From Porphyrobacter sp. CACIAM 03H1 (GTDB lineage: Bacteria > Pseudomonadota > Alphaproteobacteria > Sphingomonadales > Sphingomonadaceae), in the NCBI RefSeq assembly GCF_002215495.1, contig NZ_CP021378.1:186001-250000 (forward strand): 64,000 nucleotides of DNA. Reading direction: 5' to 3'. Below are positions 43,401 to 51,901 of the stretch, one piece after another. The translations under genes were made by a program, and so were the position numbers. Position 1 is the stretch's first letter. Each line of letters opens with the position of its first letter. Under the pieces are notes generated by a model. The model was not told where the DNA came from. It did no database searches and was given only the letters and a program-made list of their open reading frames with translations.

Positions 43401-43604
43401 TCAATCCAGCCCGTAGGGCGCCCACTTCTTGATCGTCGGCGTGTCATTGGCCGACAGGACCGAGGTGCCGCGGTTGGTGCGGATATACTTCGCGTTGTGG
43501 CTGATCAGGCGGTGACGCTTGCCAGCGACGCCGTGCTTGACCTTGCCGGTGGCGGTGATCTTGAAGCGCTTCTTCACACCGCTCTTGGTCTTCAGCTTGG
43601 GCAT
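43401..43604 (-). CDS. rpmI: 50S ribosomal protein L35
   Basis: 67 residues: [20 protein letters not shown], a very basic body and the family's C-terminus. The start is fixed by a GCAGGAG ribosome site and the well-conserved MPKLKTKSG beginning, although the frame is open upstream. First gene of a two-gene ribosomal operon. Confidence 0.97.
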   Translation of the reverse strand: MPKLKTKSGVKKRFKITATGKVKHGVAGKRHRLISHNAKYIRTNRGTSVLSANDTPTIKKWAPYGLD

Positions 43605-44152
43605 TTTCATCTCCTGCAAGAGACACGTCGGAACCGGCCATGGCAGCCCTTGTCGCCAGGCTGGCTGATTGATTCGTGTCGGTGAAGTGCGCGCGCTTAG
43701 GCGGGAAGGACGCGAAAGGCAAGGCATATGGCGCCGAGGCATGGATCGCAGATGGTGCGGCGCCGGGTGCGACGGGGGCAGTCATGGTGAACGCAAGGCC
43801 CGTTCCATCGGGGATCCTGTAGGGAAATTCACCAAGCCCAATTCCGATAAACCCTTAATTTACCATCTCCGGGTTAGTTGACGCCCAACGAACGATTTCG
43901 CCGAGCTACGCCGGGATCAAGGCCAAGTGCCTGATCCTTCAGCGCTCCGGGATCACAAAGGGGTGTCGCACATGTATCTCAACCGGCTGACCGGCGCTGC
44001 GCGCGCATCAGATGCGGCGCGTGCCGTCGCAGGCCGGAGGCTAACCCGCATCCTTAACTCACATGCCCGGCCGACGACGCGCGCGAGCGACCGCCGCGAC
44101 GCCGCCCGCCACGCCATTACCGCCAACTGAGACGCCAGAAGAGGACCAGATC
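43605..44152. other. Long intergenic region before the pilus cluster
   Basis: About 550 bases. It must hold the leftward rpmI promoter and the rightward pilin promoter. An AT-rich segment CCCTTAATTTACC with TTAGTTGACG lies at 43853-43881. An open frame at 43972-44130 (MYLNRLTGAARASDAA and so on) has no recognisable product; its last bases, ACCGCCAACTGA, equal the 3' end of the first pilin gene and may be a trace of an older pilin copy. Confidence 0.4.
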
Positions 44153-44704
44153 TTGCGAACCTCCGTTATCCCGGTCGCCGGCCTTGCCGCGCTTGCCGCT
44201 GCGCCGCTGGGTGCCCAGAACCTCACCTACGAGATGAATGCGCAAGTGACGCCGCGCTGCGGGGTCTACTCGTCGTCGGGCACGGTGATCGACGTCAATT
44301 TCGGCTCGTTGGCCGATGTTGCCACGACCGCGACCGTCAGTGTCGGAGCGGGGAGCGCCACCTATCGCTGCAACGGGCGGACCGGTTTCACCCGCACCAT
44401 CACCTCGCAGAACAACGGCTGGCTGACCCTCGATGGCAATCCGACCACAGATGCCAGCCGCCGCATCCGCTTCAACATGCAGCACGGCGGCGGCAGCGGC
44501 ATGGGCTTCCCGACCCAGCAACTGACTGCGCCGTTGAGCCGCAGCTTCCCCGGCAATCCGACCTGGCTTGCCGGACAGACCGGGGGAATCACCTTCCAGG
44601 CCTTCGGGGTACGCGGTGCCCCTGCCGCCAACGGCGTGCCCGGCACGACCGTGCTGGCGGGCAATTACCGCGACACGGTGACGATCACGGTCACCGCCAA
44701 CTGA
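44153..44704 (+). CDS. Spore-coat-U (SCPU) domain pilin, copy 1
   Basis: 183 residues starting with TTG at 44153, chosen because the ribosome site and following bases (GAGGACCAGATC) line up with those of the second pilin gene (AGGACCAGACCG). Signal peptide to GAQ, then an SCPU domain: LTYEMNAQVTPRCGVY, YRCNGRTGFTRTITSQNNG, and the closing AGNYRDTVTITVTAN, with a conserved cysteine pair. SCPU proteins are secreted subunits of chaperone-usher fibres. It is 183 residues like copy 2 and about two-thirds identical to it by eye. Confidence 0.82.
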   Translation: MRTSVIPVAGLAALAAAPLGAQNLTYEMNAQVTPRCGVYSSSGTVIDVNFGSLADVATTATVSVGAGSATYRCNGRTGFTRTITSQNNGWLTLDGNPTTDASRRIRFNMQHGGGSGMGFPTQQLTAPLSRSFPGNPTWLAGQTGGITFQAFGVRGAPAANGVPGTTVLAGNYRDTVTITVTAN

Positions 44705-44746
44705 CCGACCAACTTGTTCAAGACCACCCACAAAAGGACCAGACCG

Positions 44747-45298
44747 ATGAAGAAGATTGCCCTCCTCGCTGCCGGGATCGCCGCTTTCGCCGCCGTGCCA
44801 GCTTCGGCCCAGAGCCTGACCTACAACCTCAACGCCCAGGTCGCGCCGTCGTGCGGCGTGTACAATTCGAGCGGTTCGACCATCGCCGTCGACTTCGGTG
44901 AACTGGCCGCCGTTGCCACCAGCAGCACGGTTGATGTCGCTGCCGGCGAGGCGACCTACCGCTGCAACAGCGTGAACGGCTTCACCCGCACGATCACCTC
45001 GCAGAACAACGGCTACCTGACGCTCGACGGCAATGCCACGACCGACAACGCCCGCCGCATCCGCTTCAACATGGCGCACACCGGCAACTCGGGCCTGTCG
45101 TTCTCGGCCCAGCAGCTGACCTCGCCGGTCAGCGGGACCTTCGGCGGCAGCACCGCCTTCCTTGCGGGCGAAACCGGCAACGTCAGCTTCCAGGCTTTCG
45201 GCGTGCTCGGCGCGACCGGCGGCAACGGCGCGCCGGGGACCACCGTCTACGCGGGCAACTACCGCGACACCGTGACGATCACCGTCACCGCGATCTGA
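44747..45298 (+). CDS. Spore-coat-U (SCPU) domain pilin, copy 2
   Basis: 183 residues. Signal peptide MKKIALLAAGIAAFAAVPASAQ, then LTYNLNAQVAPSCGVY, YRCNSVNGFTRTITSQNNG and AGNYRDTVTITVTAI, the same architecture and length as copy 1. Cysteines in PSCGVY and YRCNSV should form the domain's disulfide. It lies 42 bases after copy 1 and is followed by a strong terminator, so the two pilins can be expressed well above the assembly machinery. Confidence 0.9.
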   Translation: MKKIALLAAGIAAFAAVPASAQSLTYNLNAQVAPSCGVYNSSGSTIAVDFGELAAVATSSTVDVAAGEATYRCNSVNGFTRTITSQNNGYLTLDGNATTDNARRIRFNMAHTGNSGLSFSAQQLTSPVSGTFGGSTAFLAGETGNVSFQAFGVLGATGGNGAPGTTVYAGNYRDTVTITVTAI

Positions 45299-45334
45299 TC
45301 CTTGCGGGGCCACGGCCCCGTCAGGACCCACAGG

Positions 45335-45371
45335 AAGTGGTGGAGCCCGCCGGGTTCCACCACTTTTTTTG
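45335..45371 (+). terminator. Intrinsic terminator after the pilin genes
   Basis: AGTGGTGGA (45336-45344) and TCCACCACT (45356-45364) form a stem, followed by TTTTTTT (45364-45370). It separates the pilins from chaperone, usher and tip genes and probably sets their ratio. A smaller GGGGCCACGGCCCC hairpin precedes it. Confidence 0.92.
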
Positions 45372-45390
45372 TGCCCCCGATGTAAGTTAA

Positions 45391-45475
45391 ATCTTGTTTA
45401 CAATAAGGGCTGGGACGAGGGTCCCTGCTGCACCGCACCCTTCGGCGGTGCGGGACCCGTTCGCAAAAACAAGAT
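45391..45475 (+). promoter_or_regulatory. Large folded leader upstream of the pilus chaperone gene
   Basis: Outer arms ATCTTGTTT (45391-45399) and AAACAAGAT (45467-45475) enclose a second stem, GGGTCCC (45419-45425) with GGGACCC (45452-45458), and within it GCACCGC (45430-45436) with GCGGTGC (45445-45451). It lies 18 bases before the ATG at 45494. No match to a known riboswitch was seen. Confidence 0.6.
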
Positions 45476-45493
45476 CGGGTAACGGACGGGCGC

Positions 45494-46258
45494 ATGACGC
45501 AATCGGGCAAGGTCGTTTTCGGGCAAGGGCTGACGCGCTTGCTATGGATCGTTCTGGCGCTCGCCACGGCTTTCGCGCTGGCAGGTGCGGTGCGGGCCTA
45601 CGAGGTCACGCCGATGCGGGTGTTCCTGCAGCCCGATCGCGGCCAGAACAGCGCCACCATCACCATCAACAACATCCGCGAGGAACCGCTCCCTGTCGAG
45701 ATCCAAGTGTTCCGCCGGGTGGTTGCCGCCAACGGCGAGCAGACCTTCGAGCCGGCGGAGGAGGAGTTCATCACCTTCCCCCCGCAGGTGCAGATCGCCG
45801 CAGGCCAGTCGCAGGCAATCCGCATCCAGTATGTCGGCACACTGGGCGAGACGGCCGAAGCCTTCGTGGTGCAGGTCACCGAGGTGCCGGTGAACAAGCT
45901 GGAGGGCACGGGGATCCAGTTCACCTACAATTTCGGCGTTGCCGTCTATGTCCAGCCGCCCCGCGCGCGGGCGCGGCTGGCGGTGAGCGAAGCGAGTGCG
46001 GCGGAGGGGACGTTGCGCTTCAAGGTCGCCAACAGCGGCAACGACTACGGCTTCCTGACCGGGCAGGTGCTCGAATACCGGGTTGGCGCGGCGCGGGTCC
46101 AGGTGACGCCTGACGAGCTGTCGACCCTGGTGAGCAACCCGATCGTCCCGCCCGGTGCCTCCCGCGAATTCGCGATTCCGCTCGCCGCGACGCCCGAGGC
46201 AGGCACGGCTGCGGCAAACGGGCCGGTCGAAGTCCGGCTGCTGCGCGGTGAGAGCTGA
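45494..46258 (+). CDS. Periplasmic pilus assembly chaperone
   Basis: 254 residues. Signal peptide with hydrophobic core WIVLALATAFALAG, mature start near AYEVTPMRVFL. Two immunoglobulin-like domains follow; the chaperone pattern is seen in NSATITINNIREEPLPVEIQVF and QAIRIQYVGT, and the FGG-type groove arginine/lysine residues are present in this order. It would hold secreted SCPU subunits by donor-strand complementation until they reach the usher. First gene after the leader, with the usher 91 bases downstream. Confidence 0.88.
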   Translation: MTQSGKVVFGQGLTRLLWIVLALATAFALAGAVRAYEVTPMRVFLQPDRGQNSATITINNIREEPLPVEIQVFRRVVAANGEQTFEPAEEEFITFPPQVQIAAGQSQAIRIQYVGTLGETAEAFVVQVTEVPVNKLEGTGIQFTYNFGVAVYVQPPRARARLAVSEASAAEGTLRFKVANSGNDYGFLTGQVLEYRVGAARVQVTPDELSTLVSNPIVPPGASREFAIPLAATPEAGTAAANGPVEVRLLRGES

Positions 46259-46349
46259 GGCCGGCCTGCCCGGCACGGGTGCAAGGACGCGGGCCCGGCC
46301 GGTGACGACGGTCTGAGCCGTGGGGCGCGGGGGCCGCTCACAGATCGGC

Positions 46350-49300
46350 ATGAGGCGCGGCCGGCTGATGCTGGCGCCGCTGCTGACCGCGACAAGCGGC
46401 GCCGCCTGGGCCGCGCCCGAGAGCCTCGCCGGGGCCGCGGACCTCCCGCCTCCCCCGCCGCTGCCGCCCCCGCCCGATGCAGCCGCAACCCCGGCGACGA
46501 TCGCCGTGCAGACGCAGCCCGTCAGCCTGTTCATCATGCGCCCGATGCTCGACGGGACGCGGCTCGATCAGGTCACGGCCGAGTTCAACATCATCGAGCT
46601 GCGCGCGATCGAGGCCGGTTCGCTCGAACGCGCGCTGGGCAACAGGCTGCCGGCCGCGCAGCGCGCCGAGCTGCGGCGCGAGGCGGGACAGTTCCTGCCG
46701 GTGGCGCGGCTCCAGGAACTCGGCATCGTCGCCACCTATGATCCCTCCAACCTCACGCTCAACCTCGCGCTGGTGCCCGAGGCCGTGGGGGCACGGATCG
46801 CGTCCCTCGCCGGTGACGAGGACAGGCCCGGGTCGCGCTGGCGCAGAAGCAAGGGCCATGCCCTGTTCGGCGGCCTCGTCGACTGGGCCGACAGAGTGGT
46901 GCGCAATGCCGGCCGGTCGCGCTTGATTCCGGCGCGGGACGTTGCGGCCCCGGCGCTGCGCGAGGCAACCGCGCCCGTCGAGACAGCGCTGCCGCTCGTG
47001 GCGGACACAGCGGCCCGGGACATTCCGCCCGCGCCCCCCGAACCCCCGCCCTCGGGGACGACACTTGCCCCTGCGTCCCATCCGGTACAGCCGCTGGCGC
47101 CCTCCGGCCCACGCACGCAGCGGGTCAGCCGGATCACCATGCATCCCGTGCTCGACGGCAACCGCCTCGCGCTGGTCAACGCCGAACTCACCGTGAGCGA
47201 GCTGCGCGGGATCGAGGCGGCTTCGCTCGAACGTGCGCTCGGCGGCAAGCTCGCCGCCGCGCCGCGCGCCGAATTGCGGCGCGAGGCGGGCCAGTTCCTG
47301 CCCTTGGCGCGGCTCCAGGAGCTCGGCATCACCGCCACCTACGATCCCGCCAATCTCACCATCACGCTCGCGCTCGCGCCCGGGGCGGTGGGGCCGCAGA
47401 CCTTCACCTTCACCGGCGATGTCGATCTCGGCGCGGCCGCGCGCGTCCGGCCCGCAGGCCTCGCCCTCGGCGTAACCGGCAACCTCGTGGGCTCGCACGA
47501 CTTCAGCGATCCCGATGGCGACACCCGGTTGCTCTACGACTTTGCCGGCTTCGTGAACATCGGCGGGCGCGAGACGGGGGCCTATCTCCTGTTCGGGGGT
47601 CTGGTCGACCTCGCCGACAAGGCGCAGCGCCGGTTCGAGCGCGACCGGCTGGTGGCCTTCAAGGACTTCGAAGGTACGGCGCTGCGCCTCGCCGCCGGGG
47701 ATCTGGTGGCGGGCCTGCCGGTGATCGCGGGCGAGGCCGACGTCGCCGGCATCGCGCTCGAACGGCGCTACGATGCCCTGCAACCCCTGCGCAACATCCG
47801 CCCCACGGGCCGCCGCCAGTTCGTGCTCGAACGCCCGGCGCGGATCGAGATCTATGCCAACGGCGCGCTGGTGCAGGCGCTCGAGGTCAATGCCGGGCCG
47901 GTCGATCTCAACCGCATCCCCGCGCTCTCGCTGTCGACCAACATCGCGATCATCGTCGAGGACGCGACCGGGCGGCGCGAGATCGACAGCTTCACACTCG
48001 CCAACGACATCGAGCTGCTGGGCGCAGGCATCAGCGAGTTCAACGTCACCGCCGGGATGATGCGCAAGCCCTCGGCGGGCGGCTTCGCCTATTCCGCGAC
48101 GCCCCTGCTGACCGGCCAATTCGCGCGCGGCTTCAGCGATGTGGCAACCGCAGGCGGGCATTTCGCGGTGATGGAGGATTACCAGAACCTCGGCGTGACC
48201 TTCGCCACCCTCGCGCCGGGGGGCGCGCTGTTCCTGGGCGGCAGCGCCAGCCACGACGTCGCCAGCGGCGATCTCGGCTATGCGCTCAGCCTCGCCTATC
48301 GCGGCGATCCCCTGCGGCTGTCCGATCTCGACAGCCAGCTCAACGTCCGGTTCGACTATCGCACGGCCGATTACCGGCGGCTCTCGCAATCGCTCGCCCC
48401 CGATCCGGTCAAGATCGACATGGCGCTCGATTACCGGCTGAGTCTCACCGAACGGCTAGCGCTCTCGCTCGGCGGAAATTACCTCGAGACCCACGCCCCC
48501 GGCCCGTCCAGCCTCGCCGTCTTCGGCGGCGTGCAGGTGTCGCTGGGGCGGGTGCTGGCCTCGGCGACGGCGCGTTACACCGACATCGGCGGGCGCAGCG
48601 ACCGGGGCGTGCTGGCAACGCTGACAATCCCGCTCGGGCGCAACCACTTCTCGACCGCAAGCTACGACAGTGTGACCCGCCAGGCCCGGCTCGAGGCGCG
48701 GCGGGTGCGCGACATCACCGTGCCGGAATTCGATTACGGGATGATCGCGGAACACGCCCCGCTGTTCGACCGCCTCACCGGGCAGGCGCGCTTCGCCAAT
48801 TCGCGCTTCAACCTCGATCTCGAGATGGTCGGCACCCGCGCGGCGGGGGGCAGCGGAATGCGCGACCAGAACGTGGTCAATTTCCGTCTGCAATCGGGTC
48901 TTGCCTTTGCCGACGGCGAGCTCGGGATCGGACGCAACCCGGGGCGCGGCTTCGTGATGGTCGATCGCCACCCCTCGCTCAAGGACGCGCGGGTCGAGGT
49001 CGAGACCAGCGGCGTCGGGCGGCGCGCCGGGCAGAGCAATGCGCTGGGGCCTGCCATCGTCAGCCAGCTTTCGGGCTACCGGCCGGACAATGTCCGGGTG
49101 AGCGTGCTCGGCGCGCCGCCGGGCTATGACATCGGCCCCGGCGAATATCTCAGCGAGCCCGGGGCCCTGAGCGGGGTGAAGCTCACCATCGGGAGCGATG
49201 CCTATCGCTCGGCGCTGGTCACCTTCGTCTTGCCGGGCGGCGCGCCGGTGAAGCTTGCCGACGGCGTGGTCCGCAACCTCGCCACGGGCGAAACCAGCGG

Positions 49301-49463
49301 GGTGTTCACCAATGCGGCCGGCCGCGCGGTGCTCTCGAAACTTGCCGAGGGACGCTATCGGGTCGAACTGGTGGGCGGGGACCTGGTGTACGAATTCACG
49401 ATCGACAAATCCGCGCCCGCGATCATCAGGATGGGCACGCAGACGATGGAGGTTGCACCATGA
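46350..49463 (+). CDS. Outer-membrane usher with duplicated N-terminal module
   Basis: 1037 residues from the ATG at 46350 (a GTG 30 bases upstream is possible). Signal peptide MRRGRLMLAPLL...AWA. Residues 40-230 hold a proline-rich linker and a periplasmic N-terminal module (ERALGNRLPAAQRAELRREA, then EAGQFLPVARLQELGIVATY). The same module occurs again at about 256-350 (ERALGGKLAAAPRAELRREA, then EAGQFLPLARLQELGITATY), 603 bases further on. A long beta-barrel of FimD/PapC type follows, with a C-terminal domain. It should translocate SCPU subunits. The first copy lacks about 41 residues present after the second. Confidence 0.88.
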   Translation: MRRGRLMLAPLLTATSGAAWAAPESLAGAADLPPPPPLPPPPDAAATPATIAVQTQPVSLFIMRPMLDGTRLDQVTAEFNIIELRAIEAGSLERALGNRLPAAQRAELRREAGQFLPVARLQELGIVATYDPSNLTLNLALVPEAVGARIASLAGDEDRPGSRWRRSKGHALFGGLVDWADRVVRNAGRSRLIPARDVAAPALREATAPVETALPLVADTAARDIPPAPPEPPPSGTTLAPASHPVQPLAPSGPRTQRVSRITMHPVLDGNRLALVNAELTVSELRGIEAASLERALGGKLAAAPRAELRREAGQFLPLARLQELGITATYDPANLTITLALAPGAVGPQTFTFTGDVDLGAAARVRPAGLALGVTGNLVGSHDFSDPDGDTRLLYDFAGFVNIGGRETGAYLLFGGLVDLADKAQRRFERDRLVAFKDFEGTALRLAAGDLVAGLPVIAGEADVAGIALERRYDALQPLRNIRPTGRRQFVLERPARIEIYANGALVQALEVNAGPVDLNRIPALSLSTNIAIIVEDATGRREIDSFTLANDIELLGAGISEFNVTAGMMRKPSAGGFAYSATPLLTGQFARGFSDVATAGGHFAVMEDYQNLGVTFATLAPGGALFLGGSASHDVASGDLGYALSLAYRGDPLRLSDLDSQLNVRFDYRTADYRRLSQSLAPDPVKIDMALDYRLSLTERLALSLGGNYLETHAPGPSSLAVFGGVQVSLGRVLASATARYTDIGGRSDRGVLATLTIPLGRNHFSTASYDSVTRQARLEARRVRDITVPEFDYGMIAEHAPLFDRLTGQARFANSRFNLDLEMVGTRAAGGSGMRDQNVVNFRLQSGLAFADGELGIGRNPGRGFVMVDRHPSLKDARVEVETSGVGRRAGQSNALGPAIVSQLSGYRPDNVRVSVLGAPPGYDIGPGEYLSEPGALSGVKLTIGSDAYRSALVTFVLPGGAPVKLADGVVRNLATGETSGVFTNAAGRAVLSKLAEGRYRVELVGGDLVYEFTIDKSAPAIIRMGTQTMEVAP

Positions 49464-50362
49464 TCGGTTCGCGGATCGCCCGGCGCGCGTGCAGCGCGGT
49501 TCTGGGCCTGCTGCTGTGGGCCGGCGCGCTGGGCGAGGCGGCGGTGCTGGCGCAGGGCCAGGGCGGTGGCGGGTGCCCCGACGGCTACCGCATAACCGGA
49601 CGCCAGGCGAGCGGGCAGAGCTACGATCCCAATCAGGCCAACCGCACCGTGCTCCAGATCACCCTTCAGGCCGCCGACAGCGACATCCCGTCGCGGTGCA
49701 ACAGTGCGCCGGTTGTCATCACCCCGCAATCGGGCGCGGCCTTCGTCTTCGCGAACGGGAGCGACCAGCTGGGCCTCGTCCAGCTCAATTCGAACCTCGT
49801 TTCGCAGGCCAATGTCACCCGCTTCGTGCTGGCGGGCAACGCCCGCGGGCGGCTGGTGCGCGGCGAGGCGGTGACGATCGACCTGTTCGAGCTCAGCGCC
49901 GGCCAGTTTCCCGCCGCAGGCGAGTATCGCGGCACCGTGCTGGTGCAGGTCGGCGACGGGCTCCCGCAGGCGGTGCTGTTCGCGATCACGGTGCGCCCCG
50001 CGATCCGGTTCCTCGCCGAACAGGGGGCGACGAGCCGCGACCTCAGTTTCGGCGAGGTGAGCGCGGGCTCGGTGATCCGCACGAACGTGTTCTACCAGAG
50101 CAACGCCGCGGTCAACATCACCATCCAGTCGCAGAACCGCGGCCGGCTGGTCCACACCGTGCAGGGCCCGCTGCGCGCCATTCCCTACCGGCTGACCTAT
50201 GACGGGGTGCCGGTGAACCTGTCCGCCGGCGCGCAGATCAACCGCCCGTTCCGCGGACTGCTGGCCCTGCGCGAGGAAATGGTGCTGGAGGTCGCCCCCG
50301 GCACCGACCGCTTCGCGGGCGATTACCGCGACGTGCTGACCCTGCTCTACACCGCCTACTAA
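49460..50362 (+). CDS. Tip-like SCPU pilus subunit
   Basis: 300 residues coupled to the usher by ATGA. Signal peptide to about residue 31 (LLLWAGALGEAAVLAQ), then a first domain with cysteines (GGGCPDGYRITG and PSRCNSAPVV) and a C-terminal pilin-like half ending FAGDYRDVLTLLYTAY, which resembles the pilins' AGNYRDTVTITVTAN. Two-domain subunits at the end of such clusters are usually tip adhesins. The ligand, if any, is not predictable. Confidence 0.78.
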   Translation: MIGSRIARRACSAVLGLLLWAGALGEAAVLAQGQGGGGCPDGYRITGRQASGQSYDPNQANRTVLQITLQAADSDIPSRCNSAPVVITPQSGAAFVFANGSDQLGLVQLNSNLVSQANVTRFVLAGNARGRLVRGEAVTIDLFELSAGQFPAAGEYRGTVLVQVGDGLPQAVLFAITVRPAIRFLAEQGATSRDLSFGEVSAGSVIRTNVFYQSNAAVNITIQSQNRGRLVHTVQGPLRAIPYRLTYDGVPVNLSAGAQINRPFRGLLALREEMVLEVAPGTDRFAGDYRDVLTLLYTAY

Positions 50363-50787
50363 AGCGGCTGGAGCGTCACGGCGATCGGGCCGGCGCTCAC
50401 GGGCGCATCGAGCTCGATGGTGGTGAGGGCTTGGCCGGGGCGTGTGCTGGTGATCGTGACCGTGCCGGCACCGATCTGCACCACTCCCGCTGAACTGCGC
50501 GCCGTGCGCAAGACGGCCTGTCCCTCGGGCGGGTGGAGCAGCAGCTGGTATCGCTCCGCGTTACAGGTCGTGGTGACGGCGAGGCTAGCCGGGCGGTCGG
50601 CGGGCGTCTCCACATCGAGGATGGCGCAGATCACCGGCACCCTGGCCTCAAGCCGCCACTGCAAGCCGTTTCCGGCGCGCGCCACCGGTCCGGGCGCGCA
50701 CGCGAGAACCAGCACAAGCGCCAGCGCAAGCGCGGACACGCCGACGTGCCGCGAGGGGCGCTGCGTGGCGGGGTACGGATGCGGCAT
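50359..50787 (-). CDS. Pilin-like exported protein, convergent to the pilus operon
   Basis: 142 residues from the ATG at 50787, supported by GGGAGG eight bases upstream. Signal segment VSALALALVLVLACAPGPVARA, then a short domain with two cysteines, ARVPVICAILDV and TTCNAERYQLLLHPPEG, arranged like the N-terminal half of the SCPU pilins, and a final VTLQPL strand. It overlaps the end of the tip gene by four bases on the opposite strand. It could be a minor subunit made under separate control, or an unrelated secreted protein with the same fold. Confidence 0.65.
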   Translation of the reverse strand: MPHPYPATQRPSRHVGVSALALALVLVLACAPGPVARAGNGLQWRLEARVPVICAILDVETPADRPASLAVTTTCNAERYQLLLHPPEGQAVLRTARSSAGVVQIGAGTVTITSTRPGQALTTIELDAPVSAGPIAVTLQPL

Positions 50788-51075
50788 CGCTCGGCCTCCC
50801 AAAGGAACGGCATGGCCTGTCCTGCCCAGTGCCGATCAGGCGCGAGCCCATGCGGAGGACAGAACGGCGCGACCTTGCCGCCTTTAAGACCTTGTTAGCA
50901 ATTGCCGCGGCCAAGCTTTCGCGGCGCTGTGCCGCCGAGGGACAGCCGGGCCCCGGAAGGTTTTCCTGTCCCGCCGCAGCGCAGTCCGATCCGATCTGCC
51001 ACGCCGGTTGCGAACGCGTCGGAGAGGCAGGGCTGGCCGCTTGCCAGGGCAGCGGCGAACGGCGGCATCAGCGCA

Positions 51076-51825
51076 CTACATCCCGTAGGCAAGCAGCATC
51101 CAGATCGCCATCGCGATCATCATCAGGTTCTCGGTAAGCGAGACGAAGCCGAGCGGCACGTTGCTGTCTCCGCCGACGCAGGCACATTTGAGCTCGCGCC
51201 TGTCGAGATAGACCGCCTTGAACACGCTCGCCGCGCCGATCGTGCCGATGAACAGCGCGACCGGGACCGACACCCAGTGGAGCGCGCCCGCCACCATCAG
51301 CACGCCCGCCAGCCCCTCGGCAAAGGGATAGATCCGCGCATAAGGCACCCAGCGCGCAGCCAGCAGGTCGTAGTTCAGGAACATCGTCGCGAACTTTTCG
51401 ACATTCTGGAGCTTGAGCAACGCCAGCGCGCACATCGAGAAGGCGACGAACCATTCGCCTGCGCGGATGGAGAGCACGGTGCCGTCCGCTGCATAGCCCG
51501 CCGCCATCGCCATCAGCGCGGTCATCGCGAACAGGGCGATCACCGGGCGGTAGGTGGTGGCCGAGGGGTCGGCGACCCTGAGGCCGAAGAACCGCCGCAG
51601 ATCGTCGTAGCCGCCGATGCGCACCCCATCGATGAAGGTCTGCGGGGTGGTCGCCACGCCATGCTCGGCCTTGAACCGGTCGGTCTCCTCGCGGGTGGCG
51701 AGGTGGTGATCCTCCACCTCGTAGCCGCGCGAGCGCAGCAGGTGGCGGGCCTTGAGGCCATAGGGGCAGGTGTGCCCGGGCATCACCATGCGGTGGAGGA
51801 CGGCGGACCGGGGTGCGGATTTCAT
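51076..51825 (-). CDS. Glutaredoxin-MauE fusion (redox membrane protein)
   Basis: 249 residues. The N-terminal 85 residues are a glutaredoxin with active site CPYG (GHTCPYGLKARHLLRSRG) and TTPQTFIDGVRIGGYDDL. The remainder is a four-helix MauE/DoxX-like membrane domain (IALFAMTALMAMAAGYA, then LAGVLMVAGALHWVSVPVAL and LTENLMMIAMAIWMLL) with a late KCACVGG motif. Such fusions move reducing equivalents across the inner membrane. It is divergent from the MerR regulator and has the MerR-type promoter at 51862-51892. Confidence 0.85.
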   Translation of the reverse strand: MKSAPRSAVLHRMVMPGHTCPYGLKARHLLRSRGYEVEDHHLATREETDRFKAEHGVATTPQTFIDGVRIGGYDDLRRFFGLRVADPSATTYRPVIALFAMTALMAMAAGYAADGTVLSIRAGEWFVAFSMCALALLKLQNVEKFATMFLNYDLLAARWVPYARIYPFAEGLAGVLMVAGALHWVSVPVALFIGTIGAASVFKAVYLDRRELKCACVGGDSNVPLGFVSLTENLMMIAMAIWMLLAYGM

Positions 51826-51861
51826 CTCGATTCTTCCCTTGATACCTATCGGATGACCCGT

Positions 51862-51892
51862 ATATAAGTCCCGTACTGTAGTACGGTTTCAA
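51862..51892 (-). promoter_or_regulatory. MerR-type promoter/operator
   Basis: On the minus strand: TTGAAA (-35, 51887-51892), a 19-base spacer, TTATAT (-10, 51862-51867). The spacer carries a perfect 7-2-7 dyad, CCGTACT-AC-AGTACGG (51871-51886). Long spacers with a dyad between the elements are the hallmark of MerR-activated promoters. It drives the glutaredoxin-MauE gene and lies 9 bases before the divergent merR-type start. Confidence 0.85.
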
Positions 51893-51901
51893 GAGGCAAA
51901 T

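Noticed and set aside
43972..44130. Short open frame upstream of the pilins
   Set aside because: No ribosome site of note, no family resemblance, arginine-rich composition typical of chance frames; kept only as part of the intergenic description.
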